From Seminavis robusta (taxonomy: Eukaryota; Bacillariophyta; Bacillariophyceae; Naviculales; Naviculaceae), in contig CAICTM010000069.1 of the NCBI GenBank assembly GCA_903772945.1, positions 1 through 64,000 on the forward strand: a stretch of DNA of 64,000 nt, given 5' to 3'. Each line of letters starts with the position of its first letter. The stretch's first letter is position 1. Of this stretch, positions 9,978-21,447 are shown piece after piece. The notes under the pieces were generated by a model that saw only the letters and a list, made by a program, of their open reading frames with translations, did not search any database and was not told where the DNA came from. A program made the position numbers and the translations under genes.

Positions 9978-12564
9978 ATGACGGTATCATTCGGAATGCT
10001 AGGCATCGTTTTGATGCTAGATGTGTGCTTTATTGTCAACTACTTTGTGGTGCGAGCTCTCAGACAATGGACAAACGCTCAACAGGCGAGAGAACGGCTG
10101 CAAGCCTCAAGGGGCATCAAAAAGATCAAGAAAGATGAGCCTGCTGTATCAGGGGATCTAGAATTCTATGGAGACGTCATGTTCTCCATATTCTTTCAAA
10201 GTGTTCGCTTGGAACCCATGGGTGTCCGAAAGTTTCCCGATTGGAAACCCATACCCTACAGATTTGGACTCGTCAGCACTTGCATCATCGTGGCGACATC
10301 CACCATTTTGCTTTCTCCAGATCTCTTGGTCAAGCATTTGGGAATCTCTTCCGTGACGTTGGACGCTGACCTATGTGTGGCGGAATCGTACGATTCTGGT
10401 ATCGATGCTCTCAAAGAGGATCTCTATAATGTAACCAATCTACTGGCAGCACGACAGCAGTCTCATGTAATGAGAGAGTTGCACAGAGCACTTATCAATG
10501 ATACGTCCCTCTACGGAGTGCCACCTTACCAGTGTCCTTCGCGGGGTGACGTATCTGGCTTGAAAGAAGATTGGAATTCATCCGCTTCCTTCTTTCCAAG
10601 CTTTTGTCAGGCAGCCCTGGAAGCTGCTGTCCAAGTCGCATCCGAGCGGGAATGCTACCAAGAAATCTGTGAGTGTCCAACGCTCCCAGATAGCCCTGTC
10701 TTTCAGGTGGTTGGTTTGGCAGACAAGGAATTCTGCGGTGCTGAAGTCTGCATTGAAGTACCACACCCTTGTCCACCTCACGCCGATGATATCCAGGATT
10801 TTGCAGAGGCGGCACTGGAAGATTATCGACTGATTCAGTTGGAAGCTGCTGAAAAGCGATTTAGTAACATGACGGCAACTCGATCAGCCAACGACAGATA
10901 CCCAACGGCCGAAACTCTGGAAAACACACACACTACAGCCACAGAAACGGCAGATAAAATCCTGCACCAAGTAGATGTGGCTTCCTACATCTACATTGGG
11001 TATTCCTGCTTGGCGCTCTTCTTCCCTTCGCCCTTGATCTTGTTCCGGATGCCCTACTGGCCGGCGGTCAAACGGTTTCTCTTTGGAGTGCAAAAGCCTT
11101 ACTTTATTTGCTTTGTCGTGGCTCTGTGGTGGGGCATTGAGTACTTTCAGGCGGTGTGGTACTCCCCAGATTTGCGGTTGTTTTTGAAGAATATACGTTC
11201 GGGTGATCCTTGCTTTGTCGATGCGGACTATCTATTGGAGCGACAATCTGTGTTGAATGAAGTTTGTCAAGAGCTATTGCCACTGCATCCAGTTTTCAAT
11301 TCGTCCGCGGTGACCGTCACGGACGTCGTCCGGGAAATTGGGTTCTTTGCAGGCAAGTCCAGGACGTTGTTGCGTGACGCGCCCATCTCATGTTGACAGC
11401 ATGCCACTCACAGATCTCGCGTTTTTCCTCCATAGATTCCTGCAACTGTCCATTTCCAAATCAGCACACATCCAAATTGTTTGCTCTATTCAATCCGAAC
11501 CTTCGTGAGATTGGCTTCAATGTTACGCAAAGTTTTTGCGGTGGTGACATTTCGGACAATTGTAAGTCGAACCAACAGAAATGAGGCGACAAGTCATGAC
11601 TGTGAATTCCAACTCACGTTTCCCTTCATTGATTCTTGGCTCACTACTAGGCGTTACCATGTACATCCCGAACGAAAACATTTCCTTCCTGGGAAACACT
11701 TCCATTTGCACCAATACCACAGCATCGCGTCACTTGGTGTGGGAGTCTCATCATGATGCCAGTCAAAAAACACCCTGGTACGAGCTCTGGATAGCAAGTG
11801 GTTTCATGGCGACTCTTCTGATCAAAGTGGCTGTTGCCAACTTTGGTTTGGCGCTCATGGAGCTGGCAGATCCTTTCGTAGTGTGCGCCGGAGAGTTCCT
11901 TTGGATGCCTTCCAGGTCAGGAATTCGTTGCGTCTGATGTGTCCTTTTCCCACCCGCCTGCCTTCCTTCCTGAACCATTTGATTTGCCTTCTCCTCTCAC
12001 AGTTTTGGAAATGGCAAGCTGTCCATGGAGGACGGAGCCGACAGCAACAGCAATAGACATCTGCTAGAAGTGTTTGATGAACACGGCCGAGCACTGCCCA
12101 AAGAAATGGTGCAAAAGTGGTTCAAGGCCAAGCAACGATCCTTGTTTCACTGCGCTGCTAGTAAGAGTCTGATTTGGGGCATCCTAGTTCACCTCTGCCT
12201 CATCAACTTATTCGAATCTGTCTACACGGAGGTTTATGAGAATTTCTTCATTGCAGATGAGATCACAGACGACGCCCCGCCTCTACATCAGATGCTGGAA
12301 GAAAGAGATATGAATGTTTTGGCGGCCTGCCTGGGGACTGCTGGAGCTATCATGGTCTTGGGCTGCTACATCATAAGGAACCTCAACCGCATGAAACAGC
12401 ACGAGATGGATAACATGGGCGATACTGATGGCGAATCTTCTGACTCTGACATCGGTGAACAGCAGCAAGAACTGGCGATCAGAAACAGCAGCAGGCCACC
12501 AATCATTACAGAGGCTGAAGCGGGTGTGGAACTAGCCAATCCTTCATTCTTCACAACGGATTGA
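9978..12564 (+). CDS. Seven-span membrane protein of unknown function
   Basis: Four exons, 9978-11373, 11436-11561, 11651-11915 and 12003-12564, give 782 residues with the frame closing at every junction (introns 62, 89 and 87 nt, all GT-AG). I do not recognise the family. Hydrophobic segments suggest about seven membrane spans: one at the extreme N-terminus (residues 5-27), one near 95-116, two in the second half of exon 1, one in exon 3 and two in exon 4. The loops after spans 2 and 4 are Cys-rich with several N-glycosylation sequons, suggesting lumenal or extracellular disulfide-bonded loops. The tail is acidic and Ser-rich. A transporter or channel-like role is possible but no signature motif supports one. 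Confidence 0.75.
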
Positions 12565-12843
12565 GGACACAACTGAACTCCTTTGCTAAATTCGGTACGG
12601 ATTGAAGAGGACACAACTGAAATGCGCGTAAGCATGCGTGACAAAGCTGGCTAGGGATTATCGTGGTTGATTTGTTGTGACCAGCTGTAGAAACGTGACT
12701 GTAACATAATATCTTCCTTTCTGCATTTATTTCAATTCTCGGCAAGGCACGAGACACACTGCACCCTTGAAAACGCAATCCTCTGAAGTAAAACAAGCGT
12801 AAATTGTTGTTTTGCTTCCTGCGCACCATTACTTGCTCTTACT
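12565..12843. other. Convergent 3' intergenic gap
   Basis: Short spacer between the stop of the seven-span gene and the stop of the Mpv17-like gene, which converge. An imperfect duplication of the end of the upstream gene is visible: GCGGATTGAGGACACAAC-like text near 12560 recurs at about 12598-12616. Nothing else is seen. Confidence 0.4.
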
Positions 12844-13590
12844 TCATGCCGTAAGGTCTTCCCCGTCTCCCTTGTTGAGCTTTATTGAGAGGAAAATCGA
12901 CCAGAAAAAGAATACACAGTTCAAGTAGAGTACACGGAGAATGGGAGGCACAAACGCAATATTGACTACGGTGGCAGGCACCCAGAGCTTCCAATTGGCC
13001 AACATGGTGTCGGTGTAGTCCTCATCCAGCTGTTTCTTGATGGCCTCAAGATTTTTTCCCTCAAGGGCTCCCAGGAATCCAAAGATGAGGACAGTGAAAA
13101 TAGGCGCTTGCACGAATTGGTCAATTGTCACTTTGATGCCAGTGACGGCTGTCCATGGCTCTTCCGTGGGAGGCAGCGCACCGTCCAAAAGGTTGTAGTA
13201 AAAGTGATTCCAAGGAGCTTGAAGGACCAACCCAAAGAAGGCGAATCGTACAGTTCGTGCCCAGTCAATGGAGGCTTCGACGTCATTGGTTCCTTCTTCT
13301 GATTTTTGCTTTGCCTCCAATGCTTGACCAGCCAAGTCAGCAGCTCCCAGAATGGCGCTGGCAGTTACACTCTTGACCAACAAAGGCGACGCCTCCAAGG
13401 CATCATTGTAGGCACTCCATGCTTCCACTGGGGACAGTGCCAGCTCAGTGCTCGATTGAATTGTCGTTCTGGAAGATAAAACCGGTCGAGTACTGGGAGT
13501 TGCAAAAGAGCTTCTGGTGTTGACGAAGGCACCGCTGGATCCGCTCAACCAGGCCGCTAAAAGGAGCGTCAATGATTGCTCTGTCTTCAT
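12844..13590 (-). CDS. Mpv17/PMP22-family membrane protein, plastid-type leader
   Basis: Single exon, 248 residues from ATG at 13590. The C-terminal half carries the Mpv17/PMP22 hallmark: a WKLWVPATVVNIAFVPP segment, then RVLYLN and a final hydrophobic helix; upstream are APWNHFYYNLLD and the DQFVQAPIF segment. The family forms four-helix pore-like proteins in inner mitochondrial or peroxisomal membranes. Here the N-terminus has a hydrophobic signal-like core ending SSGA followed by Phe and a Ser/Thr/Arg-rich stretch, which resembles the diatom plastid leader with Phe at +1. I therefore infer a plastid membrane location. The linker near residues 85-100 is acidic. It diverges from the F-box/LON gene. 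Confidence 0.85.
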   Translation of the reverse strand: MKTEQSLTLLLAAWLSGSSGAFVNTRSSFATPSTRPVLSSRTTIQSSTELALSPVEAWSAYNDALEASPLLVKSVTASAILGAADLAGQALEAKQKSEEGTNDVEASIDWARTVRFAFFGLVLQAPWNHFYYNLLDGALPPTEEPWTAVTGIKVTIDQFVQAPIFTVLIFGFLGALEGKNLEAIKKQLDEDYTDTMLANWKLWVPATVVNIAFVPPILRVLYLNCVFFFWSIFLSIKLNKGDGEDLTA

Positions 13591-14001
13591 CTTGTTCAAT
13601 TCCTGTTAATTTTTCGTGTACAAAGACTGATGTCCTCAAGTGTTGTAATAATGAGAATACAATGGTTATTTGCAGACTGATTTGATTCTATTCCACCTCA
13701 TCCAGCGCCGTCATTTTGGTTGCAAACATCATCGATCCCATCATCCGATTGCCAGCCCGAGCGAGGATCCGATGAGTGTGCGCTGCCTCCGAGCTTTTTG
13801 GAAAACTGACGTCACTTGATGACTCAGTTCGAAACTTCGAGCCACCCACGCCGGAACAATATAAACAGCTTTGCTGGAGTTTGCCACCACGACGAGGCTC
13901 TCTCTCATTTCTCATTTTCGAGATCTTTCGGCCTCCGATATTCGGTCAGTCGCCATGGATATATTCCAAGCTTTCTGGGTTGACACAAAGGAGCTGAATG
14001 A
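13591..14001. promoter_or_regulatory. Bidirectional promoter region
   Basis: The 411-bp gap lies between two divergent start codons. It contains the bZIP-type palindrome TGACGTCA (13807-13814), a TGACTCA site just downstream (about 13821-13827) and a TATAAA at 13860-13865 correctly placed for the rightward gene. Function is inferred from position and motif only. Confidence 0.45.
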
Positions 14002-15032
14002 ATGGAAACTTTGCATGCTTTAGTAGCCATTGCGGTCGTTTTCTTAACTTTGTGGCCACCGTTAGTTTCGGTAATTGTGAGATGGATAAGAAGAAGAATG
14101 ATGGGCGATGATGGTCAAGCTGGATCCGGGGCGTTGGCTGGTCCAGAGGACTACTTCACTCAACGACAGAAACCAGATGACAAGACGTTTCCACAATTTA
14201 GTGAACTAGGAGATCTCAAGCTGGAAGTCCTGCAGTTCGTGGCGGAAGCGCCCTTTGAGGGTCAAAGTCTGAATTATGTTTCCACTTTGACTCACTCTCT
14301 GCCACTAGTGTCAAAGGAGCTCAAGAGTTTGTCAGAAACAGATTCTTTATGGAAAGACTCCCTGTTTCGACAAGTTACAAGAGATCCAGAAGTATGGGGT
14401 GAAGGAGTCAAGAAAATGTTTCTGAGCGCAGGAGGAGAAGACCAAGAAGGCGAAGCTTGGCCAAATTTGCTCGAGCGAGTTCTCCAAACTCTGCAACTAG
14501 AGAGCTACCGTGACCTCTACCGGCAGGTGCTGAACTCTCAGGTCAGGACAATTCTGCCAATGTTTGTCATGTTTCAACCAATGAGGAATCAACCTTATGG
14601 ATTGCACTTCTTTGAGCCAAGGTATTGCTGTTCTATTGTCCTGTTGGCCGGTTGATTGGTGTGTGGCTGGGTGTGCACACCCCTAATCCCTTGCTTGTTT
14701 CCAATACTAGGTATAGGTTGTTGATTGCCGATGTGATGGCTCCGTACCCGTTGTCAAGTAGACAAGGCGGTCCAATCGTGGTGGCTGAAGGTCAAAATCC
14801 GCCTGTCTTTATCCACGGCAATACACATCCCCTCATGAGAGGGTCTCCTGCTTGGTTGGTTCAAGTGGTCCGTTGCCGGATCTACGAAGATGGAAGGGCC
14901 GATGTGTTCTCACTTCCTCTTCGCCCATTAATCATTGAGAGCATATGGGAGCTCCCCAACAGTGGGCACCTTTACGCTGCCCAGTGCATCAAAGCTAGTC
15001 CACGAGAGGCAGAAGCAATGCCGAGTTCTTAG
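14002..15032 (+). CDS. F-box-like protein with LON substrate-binding domain
   Basis: Two exons, 14002-14621 and 14711-15032, give 313 residues; the junction rebuilds FFEPRYRLLIADVM, a LON N-terminal signature. The N-terminus has one membrane helix (residues 3-27) followed by a basic RRRMM cluster. Residues about 65-125 look F-box-like (LEVLQFVAE, then LVSKELKSL and LWKDSLFRQV). The C-terminal half matches the Lon-protease N-terminal (LON/PUA-like) domain without any protease domain. Proteins of this make-up are proposed substrate receptors for SCF-type ubiquitin ligases, as with cereblon-like proteins, but the substrate here is unknown. A TATA box lies about 140 nt upstream. Confidence 0.72.
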
Positions 15033-15295
15033 GGGTAGACGATGACAGCAAGGCATCCTAAGCACCTACTTGAGTTTTGATTTGAGCCTTCGCATCAATT
15101 CGGCAGAAGGCGGAATCTTCCCCTGGGCGATATCTGAAAAGGAACCGTTGTGTCGTGCTAGCCATAGTCCACACAGCCTGTACGACTTTTGGAGGGGAGA
15201 CAACTAAATAATGATGTCACAGCCAGATAACGTTTGTGCACAAAAATGGAAATGTATTTTATCGATGACTTGCTATTTATACTTGGACGTATCGT

Positions 15296-17621
15296 CTATT
15301 TCTTCTTCTCAACAGCTCCAAACTCAGACTTGAGGATATCAATCAACTCTGGGATCAAATCCTCCTCGGAGATGGGGATTCCAGTCTTCACGGGGTCCAA
15401 GGACAAGTGACCTTCTTCTCCAATTTTGCCTCCGACGAAGATCTTGCATCCTGGGACGGCAACCTTCTTACCGTCAATTTCCTTACGAGCAGGAGCGCCC
15501 ATGATTCCAATATCCGCAACCTGGACCTGACCACAGCTGTTGGGGCTGCATTTTTGGTGAAAGGAGATGTTAGTGAGAAACGTTTATGTGGATCGAAACG
15601 AACCAAAACACCGAGGGACATTCCCTGACTTACCAACCAGTCCAATGAATACGAATGGGTCTGTCCACAGCGACCAGAGATTCAAGTTTCTTTGCGAGGG
15701 CCTCGGCATTGGCCTTTGTTTCGATCAATGCTAGACCGCAGAACTCTGCTCCTGTACAACTCACAAGATTGCCTTCAATGAAGCCAGGATTCGCTTTGAA
15801 ACGGCTGTCTCCATTCAAGGAGTCTTCCTTCAAGAGATCGTCAACGTCGGACTCATCCACATTTGGTAGAATAACGTTTTGCTCCACTGTCAGACGGACT
15901 TCACCACCCGAATACTTGTCGGCAAGGTCAGCCAAATCACGGCACTCCTGAGCACTCAAGCGGCCAGCAGGAACCATGATACCCACTCGCATCTTACCCT
16001 CTTGAGGTTGAGGGTGTACACCGAGCAACTCACGTCGTTCAAAAGGTTCCGAGGGAGCGGGTTGAGCATCCTCGATTTTGACTCCACGGTCGTAGCTTTC
16101 CGCTTCCGCCACAACGGCTTCCTTGAACTTTTCAACCCCGTATTCTTCGACGAGATACATGAGGCGAGCCAATTGACGGTTCTTTCGGTTGCCTTCGTCT
16201 CGGAAGATTCGCAGAATAGCCTCACACAAGGTCACAACAGAGTTTCGGTCAGCGGGGATCCACATATCGGAGTCCACTGCAGATTGAATGATAACAGAAA
16301 GACAGTGCAAGCAAGTGGTATAAGATCTCGGTGCTCATGGAAAGCTGTCGGACACGAAAGGTCAATTCTTACCACTCTCGGCAACTCGCTTGATGCTCAT
16401 GAATCCACCAAGGACGACATTAAATCCCATTTCTCCTGTTTCCGCGTGCTTTACAGGCTGAAGGCCAATGTCGTTGATGTGTGTGTGGGCATAGTCATCC
16501 CTCGAGCCCGAGATGGCAATGTTGAATTTTCTGGGCAAGTTACCCCACCGTGGGTTTCCACGAGTGTTGGTGACAGGATCGAGGCTGATAAGATCGTTGA
16601 TCGCATTGCACAACTCTCGTGTGTCGACCAGTTCCTGGTCATCAATTCCGGCAAGAGGAGATCCAACCTGTTGTGTGCGTGAACCATTGAAACTAACTGT
16701 AAGTCAAGAGCAAAACCACCACTGCTTCAATTAAATATCCACAACTACTCACCATATTCCTGACATTGTCCAATGCAGATTGGAAAGAAGTTTGGTTCCT
16801 TGCATGAAGGCCCTCAATAATATCTGGTGCATCTTCGATCTTGACTCCGCGAAGTTGAATATTTTGACGGGTTGTAATGTCGACCACCCCCTTTTCTGGG
16901 CCATACTTTTCGACGCCTGTGATAGGAGAGACCGGAAGCGTGAGATGGAAGCCATATTACATAAATCAGTAATGTGCCCAATATTTGGAAAGATGGCCCT
17001 TACAGTCGGCGTAGAATCGCATCTGATCAGCGTTTACAATTCCATTAGGAACTTTCATTCTCATCATGAATTGACCGGGTGTACGCTTTCCTCTGTGCAA
17101 CATTCCAACCCATTTCAAACGCTGAAATACAAAAAGATGGGGAAGATGTTGTCAGCATTGCCGCGGGCAAAAACAATGATGATGTCCATGTGGCATGGGG
17201 GATACTCACTGTATCGAGATCAGCCTTTCATTTCATAGTTTTGCAGAATCATCACAGTATGTTAGAATCAATGAATCTTCTCGCACCATATTTTTTTTCG
17301 AAATCAACGGTATGATACCTTTTCAACTTCTTCCCAAGTCATTTCGCCTTCTCGGATTTTCCTCGCAAACTCGTAGACATCGACCCATGCAGAAGTACCA
17401 TCCTTGGCCAGCTTGACTTTTTCCACGGGACTTCCAACTTTGGCACGCTCCACAGTCTCTTCCGGCAAAAAAGATGTTCCTGTTGGTTTTTCCACAGTCA
17501 CATCAGGTTCCGCAGCGGCCACATTTAATGTGGAGAGCTTGTGGTTTATTGATGATGGAGGAGTGAATGCATCCACCAAAGAGATGGCTCCGACAAACGT
17601 GACAAAGGGTACCCAGCGCAT
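15296..17621 (-). CDS. nirA: Ferredoxin-nitrite reductase, plastid-type
   Basis: Six exons on the minus strand: 17319-17621, 17004-17121, 16753-16916, 16373-16667, 15634-16276, 15296-15545, giving 590 residues. It reduces nitrite to ammonium with six electrons from ferredoxin in the plastid stroma. The [4Fe-4S]/siroheme cysteines are all present: CTGAEFC (Cys467, Cys473) and CPNSC (Cys508, Cys512). The second motif is rebuilt exactly across the last intron. Other family segments are MLHRGKRTPGQFMMR, VVDITTRQNIQLRG and RIHWTG. The leader has a hydrophobic core ending VDA followed by Phe, the usual diatom plastid signal. Length is typical of algal NirA. Siroheme sulfite reductase shares the fold, but the nitrite-reductase segments fit better. 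Confidence 0.93.
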
Positions 17622-17785
17622 GATTGTATCTTCTTTCTTTCTTCTTGGCTAATTTTTACTTGGATTGGAGTTTGTGATGGATGCAGAAAGCTATCTATGG
17701 TAAGGTCGGCAAAAATGTGAAGAGTGGGAAGAAAGAAAGAAAGAAAGCTTGGAAGAAAGAAAATTGGAGTTCTTCCTCTGACGGC

Positions 17786-17793
17786 TGACGTCA
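17786..17793. promoter_or_regulatory. TGACGTCA palindrome upstream of nirA
   Basis: A perfect CRE-like bZIP palindrome sits 165 bp upstream of the nitrite reductase start codon, within CTGACGTCAG. TGACGT elements act in CO2/cAMP-responsive promoters of Phaeodactylum. A role here is inference. Confidence 0.3.
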
Positions 17794-17879
17794 GGTTGCT
17801 CTTCCGGAAGACCTTCAGAGTCCTGGCGACGTGGTCATAAAAGATCCGGAGGTTCCCATGCACGGACTGCGTTCCCTCC

Positions 17880-20800
17880 GACGATGACTGAATTCAGGAA
17901 CCAACAAACTTGAGGCTCTAGTAGACTACTAGCTAGTACTTGTAGTGCTAGGTCGTAGCTGGTAGTGGGTCAAAGCAATGAACTCAAGTATCCATATCCA
18001 GACATAGCTGGCTATCTACTAGCTAGAGGTAGCGATGGAGCAGCCGTCAGCTGCTTCTCCATCCTTCTGGGGGCTGTACGTCTTTGGTCGATCGATCCTT
18101 CACAATTGACAAGGACATATCTTTGTCTCTTGGCGGATACTCAGTAATGGCGATGCCGCGATGCCGGTATCTTTGCGCAATCCAACCACGAAGATCATTC
18201 TGTTCATTATCTACTTTCCCCCCGTCAAAATCTATCAAGCTACCCTCAGATACCCCCATCCAATACCATTTTATTAAGCTACTGGATCCTTCAGATGCGA
18301 TCCTCTCGGTTGCTTCGAGTGGCTCTGGCCAAGAGATCCAAGCGCCAATTCAACTAAGCAGAAAGTGCAGCTGACTCCAAGCACCAACACTTCTATCTAT
18401 ATGATGGCGCTTATTACAATTGTGCAGCCATGGTTGACGAGGCTCATAGTCAAAAGTCTGAAGCTGAAGTTGACGAGGAGCGATCTTTGTCTCTCGGCTG
18501 ATCCCCACTGATGGCGTTGACGGTGAGGCGTATCTTTGTGGTCTTTTTGTTTGTTGTGGATTGTTTTTGGCAAATGACGATACCCGGATGCTGGCACCAG
18601 TCCGAGGTGTTATTTTATTGTTCACCCCTGTGACGATGCTCATCTTTGCATATTTTTCCGATGCCAAGAACTCCACATTGCTTACTTCAGTTGCGCTACT
18701 TTGTTTCTTTCTTTTTGAATCTCACCTCTCTTTGTTCTTCCGCTACACTTCTTCTGTTGTTAGCGAGGATACGCGGAGACGCAGGATGCCTTTCTAGACG
18801 GAAAACGCTTTGCATTCTGTGGCCATCGCTCCTTATCTTCTTACCCATGGCGTACACCCCGGAATGAAGTCAGTTGAGTTACAGCTCATTCAGAAGGACG
18901 GTCAGATCGCACTGCGTCCGATCTCTTTTGTGCCGCCTCGGAGGCCATTGCAAAAGCTCCACATACATCCCAGGAGAGTCCTGCTACCGGTAATGGCTCC
19001 CCGATTTTATCCCCTCGGGATCTTATCACCATCTGCCTCCAAGGAAAGTATTCTACAATGGGATGGAAATGGCACCTCACCTCTAGGTACTTGGAGGTAT
19101 TGACCCAACGCAATTGCACCAGCAAATGCAAGGAATGTCAGTTCCTTTGTTTTTCCTGGATGCCCTATTGGAGACAATATGGAGGAACAGTATGTCATGC
19201 AACATTACTGTGACTGGTGACTCCAGCTGAGGGCAGCTGGTGCATCGATGGACCCTCTTCTCCGAGCAAGCTATGCATGTCAAATCCGTGGTAGCCAACC
19301 CCAGCTCCAATTTGACGCCTCAAAGATACGATGCCATCAAAAGGGACGTGGCGGATCCCAAATTTTTACCAGGACAGGACCGTCCCAACAGATACAATAG
19401 GTTGGAATGGGGATTGGAGACGTCTTCCAGTGACTAATAAGCCCCTGAAGATGTACATCGTTTGCCTCAGATTAAAAGCCAGACTGCAGTAGTGATTGAA
19501 AGATTTCAAAACGCCATGTTTTAATCTGTGGGATCCTTGGATCGGTGCTACGTGTCCTCACACATTGACTGGCACCAGGAGAGTCTACAGGTAGCAAACC
19601 ATGTTTTGAATCCCACGGTCTGGAAACGAGTTGCATGGGTCAATGGCAAGGAAGGACAAACGACGCAATCAGCAGAGTTCCTGCTGCAGAATCAACAGAC
19701 CAACTGCTGAGCCAACAGAATGCTGGAATTCTTGCTACCATGCGTTGAGCTGTTGGGCATCATTTTTTGGGCAAACCTCTATGGAACGAGAATTCTGGAA
19801 ACGAGCCATGGGCGGGCATTGCAGAGGCTGCAACGTCCAGGAGTCCGAGCCCCATGTCAGTTTGCAAGAAGTTGCAACCACATAGAAATCGAGCATCCAG
19901 ATTGAACTAGACTACATGTACATGTAGTCATGAATGTATCGATAAACAACTATCCCATGGACTCGGTTTTATCTGCGTTGCCGCGCTCCCTGTTTCGGAC
20001 CCTTCGTTGTTGCCCAATCATCAGGAGATAACAATGGTGTTGCCGACGGTTCAAGTAGAGCCTGTGGTACTGTACCGGTACCGGTTGTCCGTTGTCGTAC
20101 GCAGAAGCACATTATTGCGTACAATGCCCGCTTTCCTTCCAGTGCAAGTGCTAGCTAGGAAACTTTCTACAACTCATCCGTAGTTGGTAATGAAACCACT
20201 GTGTAGGTTAACTAATCTAAATTGCTAGACTATGTAAGGTTTACTCGTTATCGTTTGCATCGCAGTGTACTGATTACTGATAGGCAGCCCCATCACGCGA
20301 TTCAAGAAGTTTCAGACCCGACACGAAGCTCTCACCGATCTGCTGTGGGGTCGGGTCGGCAGTCGCCGATCCTTCACGTCTGAAATGATGAGCTGTATGG
20401 CCCTCGCCTAAAACTACTGATGAAGTGGACTGTCCGCGGGAAGCAGTACCAGCATTACGTACCGGTGCCAGATTTCAGCCCAATGGAGGCAAAGCTTCTA
20501 TCTTCTACAGTGTACCCTCCAGTGATGTACCATTTGTGCCGTAGGTGTCCTGAACGCTCTTCTCGGTCTGGAGTGGGCCATTCACCCTGCCTCATCGGTC
20601 ATCAGGTAATATGGTTCTTTCTTCCCTTGGATCCAAAGATGACATCATACTTCTTCCAAAAAAGAAAGAACCGAACAATCATGGCAGAAGGAAGCAAAGA
20701 ATAATCTCGCTGCGGTCGACTCTGACAGGTACTCCAACAAAATCACTCCTACTGGTGCTTCGTCTCAACTAGCGATCACGGTCGTACCAACAGTGCTGGT

Positions 20801-21440
20801 TGCCATGGTACCAGTATCAGAAGAGAATCAGGTAGCGTGTTTTACTCCGTTTGACTTCTACTCTGAGTTTCATTCACTCCGACGGCAACGCAATTCGTGG
20901 AGTTGCGTTTGAAGACTTTGCCGTTGTCTTTCCCGGGAAATAGTGGGGGACAACCTCTTCATATTTGGGGGTGAAAGCCCACTCTTGTTGATAACAAGCA
21001 CAAGATCCCGAAAGTTATCCGTATTTTTGTGGGGGTGCTTCAAAAGATGGAGCGTCGGCTTGCTGGACGGGAAGGGGCTTTGGCCTCCTGTTAAATCAAT
21101 GGTCACATGCCGTTGACACAATGACGTCATGATACAAGCACTGTAATATTGTCAGTACGCTTCGAAATGTCCACAACGGGCCGATCCGTCTTTCAAACCC
21201 TTTTCGCCCAGAGCCGTTCACATTTTTGTTCGGAGGACAACGACACACACAGATCGATAACAACAAAAAGAGCGAAGGCGTGAGGTTGTCATCATCTCTC
21301 ATCATAGGAGTAGATAGAGGAGGGCGGAGACAGGAGTGTGAGACCCATCACTCTTATCTCTAGTTTAGTTTGTTGTCTGGTTTTGCCATAGAGTTGGAAT
21401 CCAGATCTGTCGTCGTTAGTAGTAGAGAAGGAGTTTCGTG
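17880..21440. other. 3.5 kb gene-poor region
   Basis: Only short, overlapping open frames without protein character are found, so I call no gene. Visible structure: two diverged direct repeats (about 18106-18178 and 18469-18540), a perfect 20-bp palindrome around 19910-19930 built on TACATGTACATGTA, CTGTACCGGTACCGGTT near 20070, and TGACGTCA at 21122-21129. Part of it may be decayed mobile DNA. Confidence 0.5.
19910..19930. repeat. Perfect 20-bp palindrome
   Basis: GACTACATGTACATGTAGTC reads the same on both strands. Shorter relatives (TACATGTA, CTGTACATGTACAG) recur elsewhere in the window. Confidence 0.7.
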
Positions 21441-21447
21441 AACAACA

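Noticed and set aside
15879-16682. 267-codon frame opposite nirA
   Set aside because: It is the antisense of the nitrite reductase exons and crosses two of its introns.
19240-19885. Several 60-90 codon frames in the gene-poor region
   Set aside because: They overlap in different phases, have no start context or conserved motif, and look like chance frames.
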